From Phycisphaerae bacterium (GTDB lineage: Bacteria > Planctomycetota > Phycisphaerae > UBA1845 > Fen-1342): a stretch of DNA of 64,000 nt. Shown here piece after piece: positions 30,849 to 39,337 of the stretch. The stretch covers positions 1 to 64,000 of the forward strand of contig JAJVHV010000007.1 in NCBI GenBank assembly GCA_022072445.1. The letters run 5' to 3'. The stretch's first letter is position 1; each line of letters opens with the position of its first letter. The notes under the pieces are model-generated. The model was given only the letters and a program-made list of their open reading frames with translations, had not been told where the DNA came from and searched no databases. Both the position numbers and the translations under genes were made by a program.

Positions 30849-31121
30849 GCCTCTACGAAACGGCGTGGAGGGTGGGACATTGCTGATCGTCAAGTCAAGG
30901 TCGGCCGAAAGGCTGAATCGAGACGCGACGCGCAGGCGAGCGAGAAATCGTTTCGTCTTGCACATCAGAGTGCTCCTCCGATTGTAGCGATTGTTACTTT
31001 GCGGCCTCGTCCGCGAGGACGAGTGGCGACATTCGAAGTCGAATGTTCGGCTTCAGCCGAAGGGGACCTTTGGGATGCCGCAGGTCCTCAGCGTCCCCTT
31101 CGGCTCTGCTACACGTCACGC
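30849..31121 (+). ncRNA. Candidate structured ncRNA (template/partner RNA) of the RT system
   Basis: This non-coding stretch between the promoter and the RT gene holds a row of hairpins: 8-bp arms 30850-30857/30864-30871; 6-bp 30901-30906/30911-30916 with a GAAA loop; 7-bp 30919-30925/30954-30960 enclosing a second GAAA-loop stem; perfect 7-bp CTCGTCC/GGACGAG with GCGA loop at 31006-31023; perfect 7-bp ACATTCG/CGAATGT at 31029-31046. A perfect 13-bp stem 31055-31067/31093-31105 competes with a 6-bp hairpin at 31046-31061. In DRT2 systems a similarly long, structured RNA sits directly upstream of the RT and is its template. Here the identity of the RNA is inference from position and structure; the boundaries are approximate. 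Confidence 0.6.
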
Positions 31122-32435
31122 ATGAGCAGAACGCACCGCCGAAAGCGCCCGTCATCATGGCCCGACTGGTTCGTGCCGAAGTCCTACCCGCACTTCGATC
31201 AGCCTGTTCGTGACCCCGAGCAAGTGCGGTGGCTCGTCGAAACGCCGGAGCAGGTAGCACGTCACGCCTTCCTGCCCTTCATTCACTTCGGGAAAGTCAC
31301 CCGGAAATACAAGCGTGCTGAGGGTCATTTCATCCAGAAAACTCGATCCCTGTCCTACGCAAGCCACACTGATTCGCAGCTGTTTCGTCGATACGGCAAC
31401 GAACTGTCAACCCATTACGAGACAGCGTTGATCGACGGCGGCTTCGACGGAGGGGTGCTCGCATACCGCCGCTTCGAGCCTCGCAAGTGCAACATTCACT
31501 TCGCGAACGATGCGTTTCGCTGGATCGAAGACCACGCCCCGTGCGTCGCGATGGCGTTCGACGTAAAGGACTTCTTTGAATCCCTCGATCACAAAATGCT
31601 GAAACGGGAGTGGAAGGCGCTGCTTGGTGTCGAGAGCCTCCCAGCGGATCATCATGCGGTCTTCAAGGCAATCACGCGGTACGCTTGGGTTCAGCGTGAG
31701 CCGCTTTTCGCGCGTTTCGGGATTACGAAGAAGAAGCTCGCCGACTGGCGCAAACCGATTTGCTCGCCGGCGGAGTTTCGTTCCATCGTGCGAACCGACG
31801 ATCCAGCGCGCAGTTTGATCAACAAAAAGATTGGCGGGATCGGAATCCCGCAGGGTTCACCGATCAGCGCGCTGCTCTCAAACGTCTACATGATACCCGT
31901 TGATCGGCGCATGGCCGCGCGAGCCAAGGAGTGCGGAGCACTCTACTGCCGGTACAGCGACGACATACTCATCGCCTGCAGCGCCGAGCACCGGAGTGAC
32001 TTGGAGATGGAGCTCCGGAGCGCCATGGCCGACGCAAGGCTGGAGCTTCACGACGGTCCTGGGAAAATCGCGGTCGCGAGTTTTGCCACAACCGCGGGCG
32101 GCGGCCTCGAATCGGACAAGCCCCTTCAGTATCTCGGATTCGCTTTCGACGGCCAGTTCGTGCGGATTCGCTCACAGACGGTCGCACGATTCTTCCGGAA
32201 GATGCGGAAGGCAGTGCGCCGCGAAAAATACCTGGCCACGGCGCGGGCAGAAGCCGGCGGCGACGGACGGGTTCGGCGCAAGCTGTTGTACAGCCGCTAC
32301 ACCCACTTGGGCACGAACAACTTCGTGACCGGCTACGCGAAAAACGCCCGCGAAGTCATCGATCGAAACGCGATACGCAAGCAAATGAGAAAACACTGGA
32401 CCGTTCTGCACGCACTGCTAGTCGTCGGAGCTTGA
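31122..32435 (+). CDS. Reverse transcriptase, DRT2 (UG2)-like antiphage type
   Basis: The 437-aa protein has the RT core: motif A AFDVKDFFESLDH (Asp147), GIPQGSPISALLSN at 241-254, the catalytic YSDD at 278-281 and PLQYLGFAFDG at 334-344. It lacks the maturase X, HNH and DNA-binding parts of group II intron RTs. The N-terminal WFVPKSYPHFDQP, SLSYASHTDSQLF and CNIHFANDAF blocks and the C-terminal SRYTHLGTNNFVTGYAKNA agree with what I recall of DRT2/UG2 proteins, which copy an adjacent ncRNA into repeated cDNA as an antiphage response. The DRT2 label is from memory and needs a profile search; retrons or another UG class are alternatives. ATG 31122 is preferred; an in-frame TTG at 30999 would read through the RNA stems. 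GC content (48-53% in two sampled rows) is below the neighbours, suggesting transfer. Confidence 0.8.
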   Translation: MSRTHRRKRPSSWPDWFVPKSYPHFDQPVRDPEQVRWLVETPEQVARHAFLPFIHFGKVTRKYKRAEGHFIQKTRSLSYASHTDSQLFRRYGNELSTHYETALIDGGFDGGVLAYRRFEPRKCNIHFANDAFRWIEDHAPCVAMAFDVKDFFESLDHKMLKREWKALLGVESLPADHHAVFKAITRYAWVQREPLFARFGITKKKLADWRKPICSPAEFRSIVRTDDPARSLINKKIGGIGIPQGSPISALLSNVYMIPVDRRMAARAKECGALYCRYSDDILIACSAEHRSDLEMELRSAMADARLELHDGPGKIAVASFATTAGGGLESDKPLQYLGFAFDGQFVRIRSQTVARFFRKMRKAVRREKYLATARAEAGGDGRVRRKLLYSRYTHLGTNNFVTGYAKNAREVIDRNAIRKQMRKHWTVLHALLVVGA

Positions 32436-32544
32436 CAACCGAGTTGCGGTGGGATTGTCCGCCGGTCGCGACCTCGATGCCGCCAATTGTCCAGTCCTCA
32501 ACCCGCCGATGAATTACAACTTGCGCCAATGGTAACGCCCGCCC

Positions 32545-33339
32545 CTACCACGCCGCGGTCGGATCCAGCCGATACACGCGCTGCATCGCTTCCAGCAGCG
32601 GCGCCAGGTCCGCGGGATGCAGCCCAAAGCGTCCCGCGGGCGGCAGCACCGGCGGCCGCCCGGGCATGGCAAGCTCGGCGTGGGACAGGTCGGCGGCGAT
32701 GGAATCCCGCCATTCGTCCCATAAGGCGCGTTCCGACGGCAGGATCCCCGCCTGGGCCAGCAGCGCGTCATGCGGTCCGGCCTCGAACAATCCCGCCGCG
32801 TGCGGCGCGGCTTTCGCCATGGCGGCGGCAAGCCGCGCGCGGCTCTCGTCGGTGGCGCGCCCCAGCCGCTCGATCCAGCTCCGCCCGTGCATCAGGTGAT
32901 ATTTCTCCTCGCCGACCAGCTTGCGAGCCAGGCTGGCGAGCGGCTGGTAGGCGCTCGACGCCAGGTGCGTCAGCCGCACGTGCTCGGCCGAGTCGTACAG
33001 GAATTGTCGCACCAGGCTGAACGCCCAGTCGTCGCGTTGCAGACAGACCAGCGCCGCGCAGCGGAATTCCCGCGGCTCGCGCACGAATGCGAGGCTGTCC
33101 GGATCGCGCTCGCCCAGATCGTGCAGCAGTTGGTAATAGGCCAGCGCGTGGCCCATCTCATCCTGCGCCATCGACGAGAATGCGATGTCAGCCTCCAGAA
33201 TCGGCCCCAGCCCGGTCCACTCGCTGTTGCGGTGACCCATCACCAGGTCGTTATCCGCCAGCCAGTAGAGCAGCTCAATGACGGCGGCCCGCAACGGCCC
33301 GCTCAAGTCGCCCGCATTTTCGATTACCGAAGGCGTCAT
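32545..33339 (-). CDS. PaaC-like phenylacetyl-CoA epoxidase subunit, orphan
   Basis: The 264-aa protein has the ferritin-like four-helix build of PaaC: LLYWLADNDLVMGHRNSEW at the start, ADIAFSSMAQDEMGHA, DSAEHVRLTHLASS and LVGEEKYHLMHGRSWIERL. In the known complex PaaC is the structural partner of catalytic PaaA in ring epoxidation of phenylacetyl-CoA. No paaA, B, D, E or G is nearby, so either the partners are elsewhere or this lone form has another role. It is convergent with the RT gene, with 109 bp between stops and no clear terminator there. Confidence 0.8.
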   Translation of the reverse strand: MTPSVIENAGDLSGPLRAAVIELLYWLADNDLVMGHRNSEWTGLGPILEADIAFSSMAQDEMGHALAYYQLLHDLGERDPDSLAFVREPREFRCAALVCLQRDDWAFSLVRQFLYDSAEHVRLTHLASSAYQPLASLARKLVGEEKYHLMHGRSWIERLGRATDESRARLAAAMAKAAPHAAGLFEAGPHDALLAQAGILPSERALWDEWRDSIAADLSHAELAMPGRPPVLPPAGRFGLHPADLAPLLEAMQRVYRLDPTAAW

Positions 33340-33539
33340 CGCACGGCCACTCTATCCGGTCTGGCGCGACGGTGCGAGCGTCCACGCACTCGGGCGACCT
33401 GCGCCGCGCACCGGCCGGGTCCGCATTCGCACGCGCCGTCGTGCCGCGTCGATTTTTCGCACGCGTGTCGCGCCGCGTCGCCCGTCCGGTATATTGACGG
33501 CAGGCTGGTATCGGGAACCTCAAGAGACGGACGCGCGAC

Positions 33540-34925
33540 ATGCGGAATACTCCCCATAACTTGGTCGGTGCAATGGTGCGACGGGCTGCCATCGGCGTCT
33601 GTCTGGCCTGCGGAGCAGTGGTGGGTGTCGGCGGCGTCTTGGCGCAGGCTGGCCAGCCTGCGCCGCAGGAGCAGCGCATCGCGAACGTGGTCGTGTTCCT
33701 GGTCGACACGCTGCGGGCCGACCACCTCAAGTGCTACGACTATTTTCGCGACACCAGCCCCAACGTCGACGCCTTCGCCGCCGAGGGCGTGCTGTTCGAG
33801 CGGGCCTTCGCGCACTCCTCCTGGACGCGCACCTCGGTCGCGTCGCTCTTCACCTCGCTGCACCCCGCGTCGCACAGTTGCCAGGACGAGCCCGACAGCA
33901 TGTCGGACAAGCTCGTGACGATGGCCGAGGTCTTCAAGGCCAACGGCTACCTCACCGGCGGATTCAGCAGCAACATCTCGATCTCCGAGAAGTTCAACTG
34001 CCAGCAGGGCTTCGATTTCTTCCACTACTTCGAGCGCGAGCCATTCTTCAAGGCCAACCCCGGCCGCAAGGACCCCGGCTACGTCCCGATCGAAGGCATG
34101 ATCCCCGACACGCTCAAGTGGATCGACGCGGCCGGCGACAAGCCGTTTTTCCTCTACTTCCATTGCACCGATCCGCACTATCAATACATCCCGCCCGACG
34201 AATACGCGCTCTGGAGCAAGAACAATCCGTTCAACAGCTACGACGGCGAAATCCGCTACATGGACGCCTTCTTCGGCAAATTCATCAGCCACCTGCGCGA
34301 CAAGGGCAAACTCGACAGCACGCTGATCATCTTCACCGCCGACCACGGCGAGGAGTGGGGCGATCACGGCGGCGCCAGCCACGGCTACACGCTCTACAAC
34401 GAGGTGCTGCACGTACCGCTCATCTTCCGGCATCCGAAGTTCAAGCCGCTGCGCCGGCCGGAACTTGTGCGGCAGATCGACGTTCTGCCGACGCTGATCG
34501 AGCTGTGCGGGCTCAAAGCCGCCGACGCCACGATCCAGGGGCGCACGCTGGCTCCGCTGCTGGCCGGCCAGCCCGATCCGCAGCCCGATCAACAGTTCAT
34601 CCAGGCCGACCTGCTCTATCCCGCCAAGATGGAAGGCTACAGCTACGAGTGCGACGGGTGGAAGGCGGTCTACACGATCCGCAACAAGCCCATGTCGCAG
34701 CGCATCCGGCCGAAAGAGAACACACTCGAAGTGTTCTACACCCGCCAGGACGCCGCCGAGCGGATCAACATCCAGGTGATTGATCCGGCCCGCGGCAACG
34801 CACTGCTGGAAGTCCTCAACAACAGGCGTGCCGCGTTCGCGCAGCAGCTCAAGATCGAGGCGCTCAAGGGCCAGATCGACCCGGAGACGCTCCAGAAGCT
34901 CAAGAGCCTGGGATACGCGCAGTAA
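33540..34925 (+). CDS. Exported sulfatase-like hydrolase
   Basis: The 461-aa protein has a signal peptide (about residues 12-36) and an alkaline phosphatase/sulfatase fold: metal-binding VVFLVDTLRADHL (Asp56), FFLYFHCTDPHYQYIPP, and IIFTADHGEEWGDHG with the late Asp-His ligands. The position of the formylglycine motif (Cys/Ser-x-Pro-x-Arg) reads SSWTRTSVAS (93-102), lacking the Pro and using Ser or Thr, so it may not be a true sulfatase. Phosphoesterase or transferase activity is possible. The following envelope genes give a loose context of surface glycans. Confidence 0.8.
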   Translation: MRNTPHNLVGAMVRRAAIGVCLACGAVVGVGGVLAQAGQPAPQEQRIANVVVFLVDTLRADHLKCYDYFRDTSPNVDAFAAEGVLFERAFAHSSWTRTSVASLFTSLHPASHSCQDEPDSMSDKLVTMAEVFKANGYLTGGFSSNISISEKFNCQQGFDFFHYFEREPFFKANPGRKDPGYVPIEGMIPDTLKWIDAAGDKPFFLYFHCTDPHYQYIPPDEYALWSKNNPFNSYDGEIRYMDAFFGKFISHLRDKGKLDSTLIIFTADHGEEWGDHGGASHGYTLYNEVLHVPLIFRHPKFKPLRRPELVRQIDVLPTLIELCGLKAADATIQGRTLAPLLAGQPDPQPDQQFIQADLLYPAKMEGYSYECDGWKAVYTIRNKPMSQRIRPKENTLEVFYTRQDAAERINIQVIDPARGNALLEVLNNRRAAFAQQLKIEALKGQIDPETLQKLKSLGYAQ

Positions 34926-35094
34926 CGGCGGGGTTCGGGGTTCAGGGGCCGGGGTCCAGGGCTGCGAGTTCAACGAGGGCGGCATGCTCTCGCCGTCAGG
35001 CGTGAGCATGCGATTCGGGCACGTGAGCATGCGGTTTTGGGCGAGCTTGAAACGCGCGCGCCGCCCCACCGATTCGGTGTACCATGGCCGACGA

Positions 35095-36255
35095 ATGCTG
35101 CCGCTTAAGCTCCGCATCCTCAAACGCGTCGATCGCTACCTCGGACGCTGGCTCTGCCTGCACCAGCCGCCACGCGCCGCCGACCTGCGCGCCGCTCACG
35201 GCGACGGCCGCCCGGCCTGGCAGCCGCGGCCCGTCCCGCCCGACGACATCCGCCAGATTCTCCTGATCCGCCCGGGCGGCATCGGCGACGCCGTCCTCAC
35301 CTTCCCCATGCTCGCCGCCCTGCGCACGCACTTCCCCGCCGCCGCGATGGACGTGCTGGGCGAGCGCCGCAACACCGGTGTTTATCGCATCAACAGCCTG
35401 GTGCGCGACGTACACCGCTACGACCAGTCGCCGCACCTGGTGTGGAGCACCCTGCGGCGGCTGGCGGCGAAGCGCTACGACATCGTCATCGACAGCGAGC
35501 AGTTTCACTATCTTTCGTCGGTCGTCGCCAATCATCTTGCGCCGCGTTATCTGTGCGGGTTCGACACGCTCGGTCGCGGGCGGTTCCAGACGCATCGCGT
35601 GCCTTACAACGAGAAGGGCTACGAGGTGTACTCATTCCTCGGGCTGGCCGGGGCGCTGCTCGGGCGGACGCTGCCCTTCGAGCCCGACCGCCCATTTCTG
35701 GACGTCGACGCGCGCTGGCTGCAATGGGCCGACGAAACGCTCGCCCCCTACCGCGATCGGCCGCTGGCGGTGATCGTCCCGAGCGCCTCCTCCGAGCACC
35801 GCTTCTGGGAGCCGCAGCGCTACGCCGACGTCGCCCGCTGGCTCACCGACCACGGTTTTGTTGTCGCGATTCTCGGCGGCAGCGATGCGCTCCACGCCAG
35901 CCGGATCATCAGCCAGGGGCACCCGTCTTCCGAGTGTCTGAACCTCGTCACCAAGACGTCGCTCGGCCAGACGGCGGGACTGGTGCAGCGCGCCCGGCTG
36001 TACGTCAGCGCCGACACGGGCGTGCTGCACATCGCTTATGGCGTCGGCACGCCGACCGTTCACATGTTCGGCAGCGGCATTCAGGACAAGTGGGCGCCGC
36101 TGGGCCGCAAGTACGTCGTGATCAACAAGGGATTGCCGTGCAGCCCCTGCACGCGGTACGGTTATACGCCCCCCTGCCCCTACGGGGTGGCCTGCATGGA
36201 CGCCATCACAGCCAGCGACGTGATCGCGGGCATCGAGGAGGTTCTGAAGCGGTGA
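35095..36255 (+). CDS. Glycosyltransferase family 9 (heptosyltransferase-like)
   Basis: The 386-aa protein has the GT9 start ILLIRPGGIGDAVLTFPMLAAL, the mid-chain VIVPSASSEHRFWEPQRYADV, and the donor-site VSADTGVLHIAYGVGTPTVHMFG. GT9 enzymes add sugars (heptose in LPS core) from nucleotide donors at the cytoplasmic face of the membrane. A Cys-rich tail (LPCSPCTRYGYTPPCPYGVACMD) resembles the end of ADP-heptose:LPS transferases, where such Cys are common. The start at 35095 is preferred because earlier in-frame sequence overlaps the sulfatase-like gene. It overlaps the methyltransferase gene by 4 nt. Confidence 0.9.
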   Translation: MLPLKLRILKRVDRYLGRWLCLHQPPRAADLRAAHGDGRPAWQPRPVPPDDIRQILLIRPGGIGDAVLTFPMLAALRTHFPAAAMDVLGERRNTGVYRINSLVRDVHRYDQSPHLVWSTLRRLAAKRYDIVIDSEQFHYLSSVVANHLAPRYLCGFDTLGRGRFQTHRVPYNEKGYEVYSFLGLAGALLGRTLPFEPDRPFLDVDARWLQWADETLAPYRDRPLAVIVPSASSEHRFWEPQRYADVARWLTDHGFVVAILGGSDALHASRIISQGHPSSECLNLVTKTSLGQTAGLVQRARLYVSADTGVLHIAYGVGTPTVHMFGSGIQDKWAPLGRKYVVINKGLPCSPCTRYGYTPPCPYGVACMDAITASDVIAGIEEVLKR

Positions 36256-37022
36256 GCACGGCGTCGGGCGAACGCTACGGCGAGGATTACTTCAAGAGCG
36301 TCTTCGGCTGCGACGGCCTGAAGCGCTACGGCATGCACTGGTGGAGCGTGCGTTTTTACGCCGGCGTGTGCGATCGCTGGCTGCGGCGCATCGGCGGCCG
36401 GCGCATGCTCGACGTCGGCTGCGGCCACGGCTTCATTCTCTCGTTCCTGCACGAGCGCTACGAGACGTTCGGCATCGATCTTTCGGCTTACGCGATCGAG
36501 CAGTGCGCCCGCTTCACGCCGCGTTCCACGTGCGCAGTGGCGGACGTCGAGCAGGAATTGCCGGCGCACCTGACGGCTGGGACTTTCGACCTGGTCAATG
36601 CCCGCTACGTGTTCGAGCACCTCGCCGATCCGCCGGCGGCGATGGCGCGGCTTGTACGTCTGCTGCGGCCGGGCGGGGTCCTCTTTTTCTCCGTGCCGAA
36701 CACCGAGTCCTTCGGCCGCCGGTGGAAAGGCGCCGACTGGTATGCCCACAAGGACCCGACACACGTCTCGCTGCTGGCGCCGGAGCGTTGGCTCGAGATC
36801 GCGCGCGGCTGCGGTCTGGACGTGGTCAAGGAGTTCTCCGACGGCTACTGGGACCTGCCCTACGTGAAATGGGTCCCCTGGTGGCTCCAGTTCCCCGTTT
36901 TCATCGGCCCCTCGGCGCTCGCCTGCCTGACCACCTGGGAAATCCTGCCGGCCCGCTTTGGCGAAAACGTCATGGTGATCGCACAGAAGCCCGACAAGCC
37001 CGGCGGCGGAGACCACACATGA
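36252..37022 (+). CDS. SAM-dependent methyltransferase
   Basis: The 256-aa protein starts at GTG 36252, overlapping the upstream stop. It has the class I SAM-binding motif MLDVGCGHGFILSFL, acidic loop FGIDLSAYAIEQC, FDLVNARYVFEHLADP and LRPGGVLFFSVPN. It probably methylates a sugar, lipid or small metabolite in the surface-glycan pathway implied by its GT9 and TPR neighbours (inference). The next gene starts within its stop codon (ATGA). Confidence 0.88.
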   Translation: MSTASGERYGEDYFKSVFGCDGLKRYGMHWWSVRFYAGVCDRWLRRIGGRRMLDVGCGHGFILSFLHERYETFGIDLSAYAIEQCARFTPRSTCAVADVEQELPAHLTAGTFDLVNARYVFEHLADPPAAMARLVRLLRPGGVLFFSVPNTESFGRRWKGADWYAHKDPTHVSLLAPERWLEIARGCGLDVVKEFSDGYWDLPYVKWVPWWLQFPVFIGPSALACLTTWEILPARFGENVMVIAQKPDKPGGGDHT

Positions 37023-39301
37023 AGCGCTGGGTCTGGCTCATTCCGGTCGCGTTGGCGTTCGTGACGCGCTGGCCGGCGCTGAACGGCCAGATGGTCTGGG
37101 ACGACAAAATCGTCGCCGAACGCCAGATGGTCGCGTTCCGCACGACCAAGGGCGAGCCCTTTCCCATCAAGAGCGTGTTCTTCCCGCCCGCCGGGCTTCC
37201 CGAGTGGGCCTCAACCTACTACCGTCCGACCGTCGTCTACACGTACCTGATCGACCAGTGGCTGTTCGGCCGCGACGGCGTCTCCACGCCGCTCGCCCGG
37301 AGCCTCGGGGCGTGGTTCGCGCCGGGCTCGATGGTTGGCCCGCATTTCATGGTCCTGCTCTACCACGCCATCGTGACGTTCTTTGTCTGGCTGCTCGCGC
37401 GGCAGGTGCTCGCCAACCTCCACCGCCGCGAGTGGGGCGCGCTGGTCGCCGCGTCGCTCTTCGCCGCTCATCCCATTCTGAGCGAGTCGGTCTGCTGGCT
37501 GACCGGGCGCAGCGACACCGTCGCCGCGATGTTCATGCTGCCCAGCATCGTCTGTGCGCTGGCCTGTCGCGATCGCCCGCGCCTGGGGGAGTTCCGCGCC
37601 ATCGTCCTGCTGCTGCTCGCGACGCTCACCTGCCTCGCCGCACTGCTCGCCAAGGAAGTCGCGTTCGCCACGCTCCTGGTCGTTCCACCGCTGCTCCTGG
37701 TCGTCCCGCCCGCGCGGCGGCGCTGCGCGGGCTGCTCGACCTGGCTCGCCGGCAACGCCAGCGAATGTCCGCGCTGCGGGCCGCTGGGCGATGATTCATC
37801 CAGCATCGCCGGCGTCTTTCGCCGGCCCGCGTGGCACTGGCTGGCGCTCGGCGTGGGCTACGCTCTGGCGGCCGCGGTCTACTTCGTGCTTCGCTACCGC
37901 GCCGAGGTCAACGCCGGCCGCGCGATCGAAGGCGCCCGCTTGGGCGACTTGTTCAGGCGTTCCTTCGACGCCTTGGGCTTCTATGTCCAAAAGGTCGTTG
38001 TCCCCTATCCGCAGTCAACCTTCGTCACCGAGTTCCCGCCGCTGCTCGTCAGTCTGGCCGCATGCGCCGGTCTCTTCCTCGCACTGGCGCTGAGCGTCGG
38101 GGCGCTCTGCCGCCGCATGCCCGCCTACCTCGTCGCCGTCGGCTGGTTCGGCCTGATGCTGGCGCCCTCGCTGGCGATCGCGGTGCGCAACATCTCCGAA
38201 ACGCCCGTCGCCGAACGCTACCTCTACCTTCCGGCGGTGGGCTTCTGCCTGGCGGTCGGGGCGCTGGCGGCCTGGATGGCGAGCCACCGGCTTCTGCGGC
38301 CCGTCGGCCTTTTGGCCGCGGCGACGCTGATCGGCGTGTTCGGGTCGGTCAGCGTGGCGCGCTGCGCCGTGTGGCAGTCGAACGAGGCGCTCTGGACCGA
38401 CGCGACCGCCAAGAACAAGACCGCCGGCCTGCCCATCTACTCGCTTAGCCAGGTCTATTTCGACAAGTCGCGGGTCGATTCGCAGATCCGGCTCGGACTT
38501 CCGCCAGCGCTGGAGACCGCGCTCGGCGCCGTGTGGCGCGGCGTGATGCCGAGGCTCCGTGGCGAGTACGCCCGCCTGGCGCTCGACCTGTGCCGGCAGA
38601 GTCTCGAGTTGTATGATGACGACGAGGGGAAGTCGCTCGCGACCAACACGATCGCCGCTATCCTGATGAGCGACGGCAAGTACGACGAGGCCGAGGTCTA
38701 CCTGCGCCAATCCATCAAGATCCGCCCGAAGTACCCCACACCCTACTTCAACCTCGGCGTCATCGCACAGATGCGGGCCGAATCGCAGTTCAGGCAGACC
38801 AGGAAGCACAGCGCCGAGTTGCTCAGCCAGGCCCATGAGCACCTCAAGATCGCCATCGGCCTGAACCCCAACTACGTCAAGGCGCTGCTCCAGATCGCCA
38901 CGTGCGAGGCCTCGTTGGCCACGGCTTACTTTCAGTCCGGCGACACGGAGCAGGCCCGCGCCATGCTCAAGTCCGCCGAGGAACGCGTTAACCGCATTGG
39001 CATTGTGGATCGCGCCAGCTTCCCCAAGGCACTCAATGACCTGGCGCTGGTGCAGCTTCAGATCGCCATCGCGCTGATGAACGCCCGCGACTACGCCAAC
39101 GCCCGCGAGATGTTCCTCGTCGCGTCCGCGGTGATCGAGCGCATGATGAAAATGGCGCCCGACAGCGAGTTCGCCAAGCGCGTGCCGCAGGTGCAGCAGA
39201 TGATCCAGCAGCGCATCGCGGCGATCGACGCCGCCATTTCCGGCGCCGCCTCGCGCCCCGCGTCGGCGCCGGAGTCGGCGCCGGCGTCGAACAAGCCGTA
39301 A
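37019..39301 (+). CDS. Membrane protein with cytoplasmic TPR domain and internal zinc ribbon
   Basis: From ATG 37019 the protein is 760 aa. The N-terminal half has about ten membrane segments in the style of O-glycan ligases/mannosyltransferases (WDDKIV near 27 and HPILSESVCWLTGRSD). A loop of about 30 residues near 237-255 contains Cys-x2-Cys then Cys-x2-Cys (CAGC...CPRC), a zinc-ribbon pattern unusual in this place. The C-terminal half (from about 500) has TPR-type helices, with YDEAEVYLRQSIKIRPKYP as the clearest. It ends in an Ala/Ser/Pro-rich tail. Such proteins usually act in envelope glycosylation. Coupled to the methyltransferase by ATGA. Confidence 0.75.
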   Translation: MKRWVWLIPVALAFVTRWPALNGQMVWDDKIVAERQMVAFRTTKGEPFPIKSVFFPPAGLPEWASTYYRPTVVYTYLIDQWLFGRDGVSTPLARSLGAWFAPGSMVGPHFMVLLYHAIVTFFVWLLARQVLANLHRREWGALVAASLFAAHPILSESVCWLTGRSDTVAAMFMLPSIVCALACRDRPRLGEFRAIVLLLLATLTCLAALLAKEVAFATLLVVPPLLLVVPPARRRCAGCSTWLAGNASECPRCGPLGDDSSSIAGVFRRPAWHWLALGVGYALAAAVYFVLRYRAEVNAGRAIEGARLGDLFRRSFDALGFYVQKVVVPYPQSTFVTEFPPLLVSLAACAGLFLALALSVGALCRRMPAYLVAVGWFGLMLAPSLAIAVRNISETPVAERYLYLPAVGFCLAVGALAAWMASHRLLRPVGLLAAATLIGVFGSVSVARCAVWQSNEALWTDATAKNKTAGLPIYSLSQVYFDKSRVDSQIRLGLPPALETALGAVWRGVMPRLRGEYARLALDLCRQSLELYDDDEGKSLATNTIAAILMSDGKYDEAEVYLRQSIKIRPKYPTPYFNLGVIAQMRAESQFRQTRKHSAELLSQAHEHLKIAIGLNPNYVKALLQIATCEASLATAYFQSGDTEQARAMLKSAEERVNRIGIVDRASFPKALNDLALVQLQIAIALMNARDYANAREMFLVASAVIERMMKMAPDSEFAKRVPQVQQMIQQRIAAIDAAISGAASRPASAPESAPASNKP

Positions 39302-39337
39302 CACTGGACCGCGGCACAGCCCCCCCGCCGGCGTGTA

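Noticed and set aside
30999-31121. Upstream in-frame TTG start giving the RT 41 more residues
   Set aside because: The added codons run through the strongest RNA stems and read as Arg/Ala-rich non-protein; ATG 31122 fits better.
30849-32435. Retron
   Set aside because: No msr/msd-like pair with a branching G arrangement and no effector gene beside the RT; the RT's outer blocks also look unlike retron RTs. Not fully excluded without a tree.
30849-32435. Group II intron
   Set aside because: No maturase or HNH domain and no recognisable domain V/VI downstream of the RT (32436-32544).
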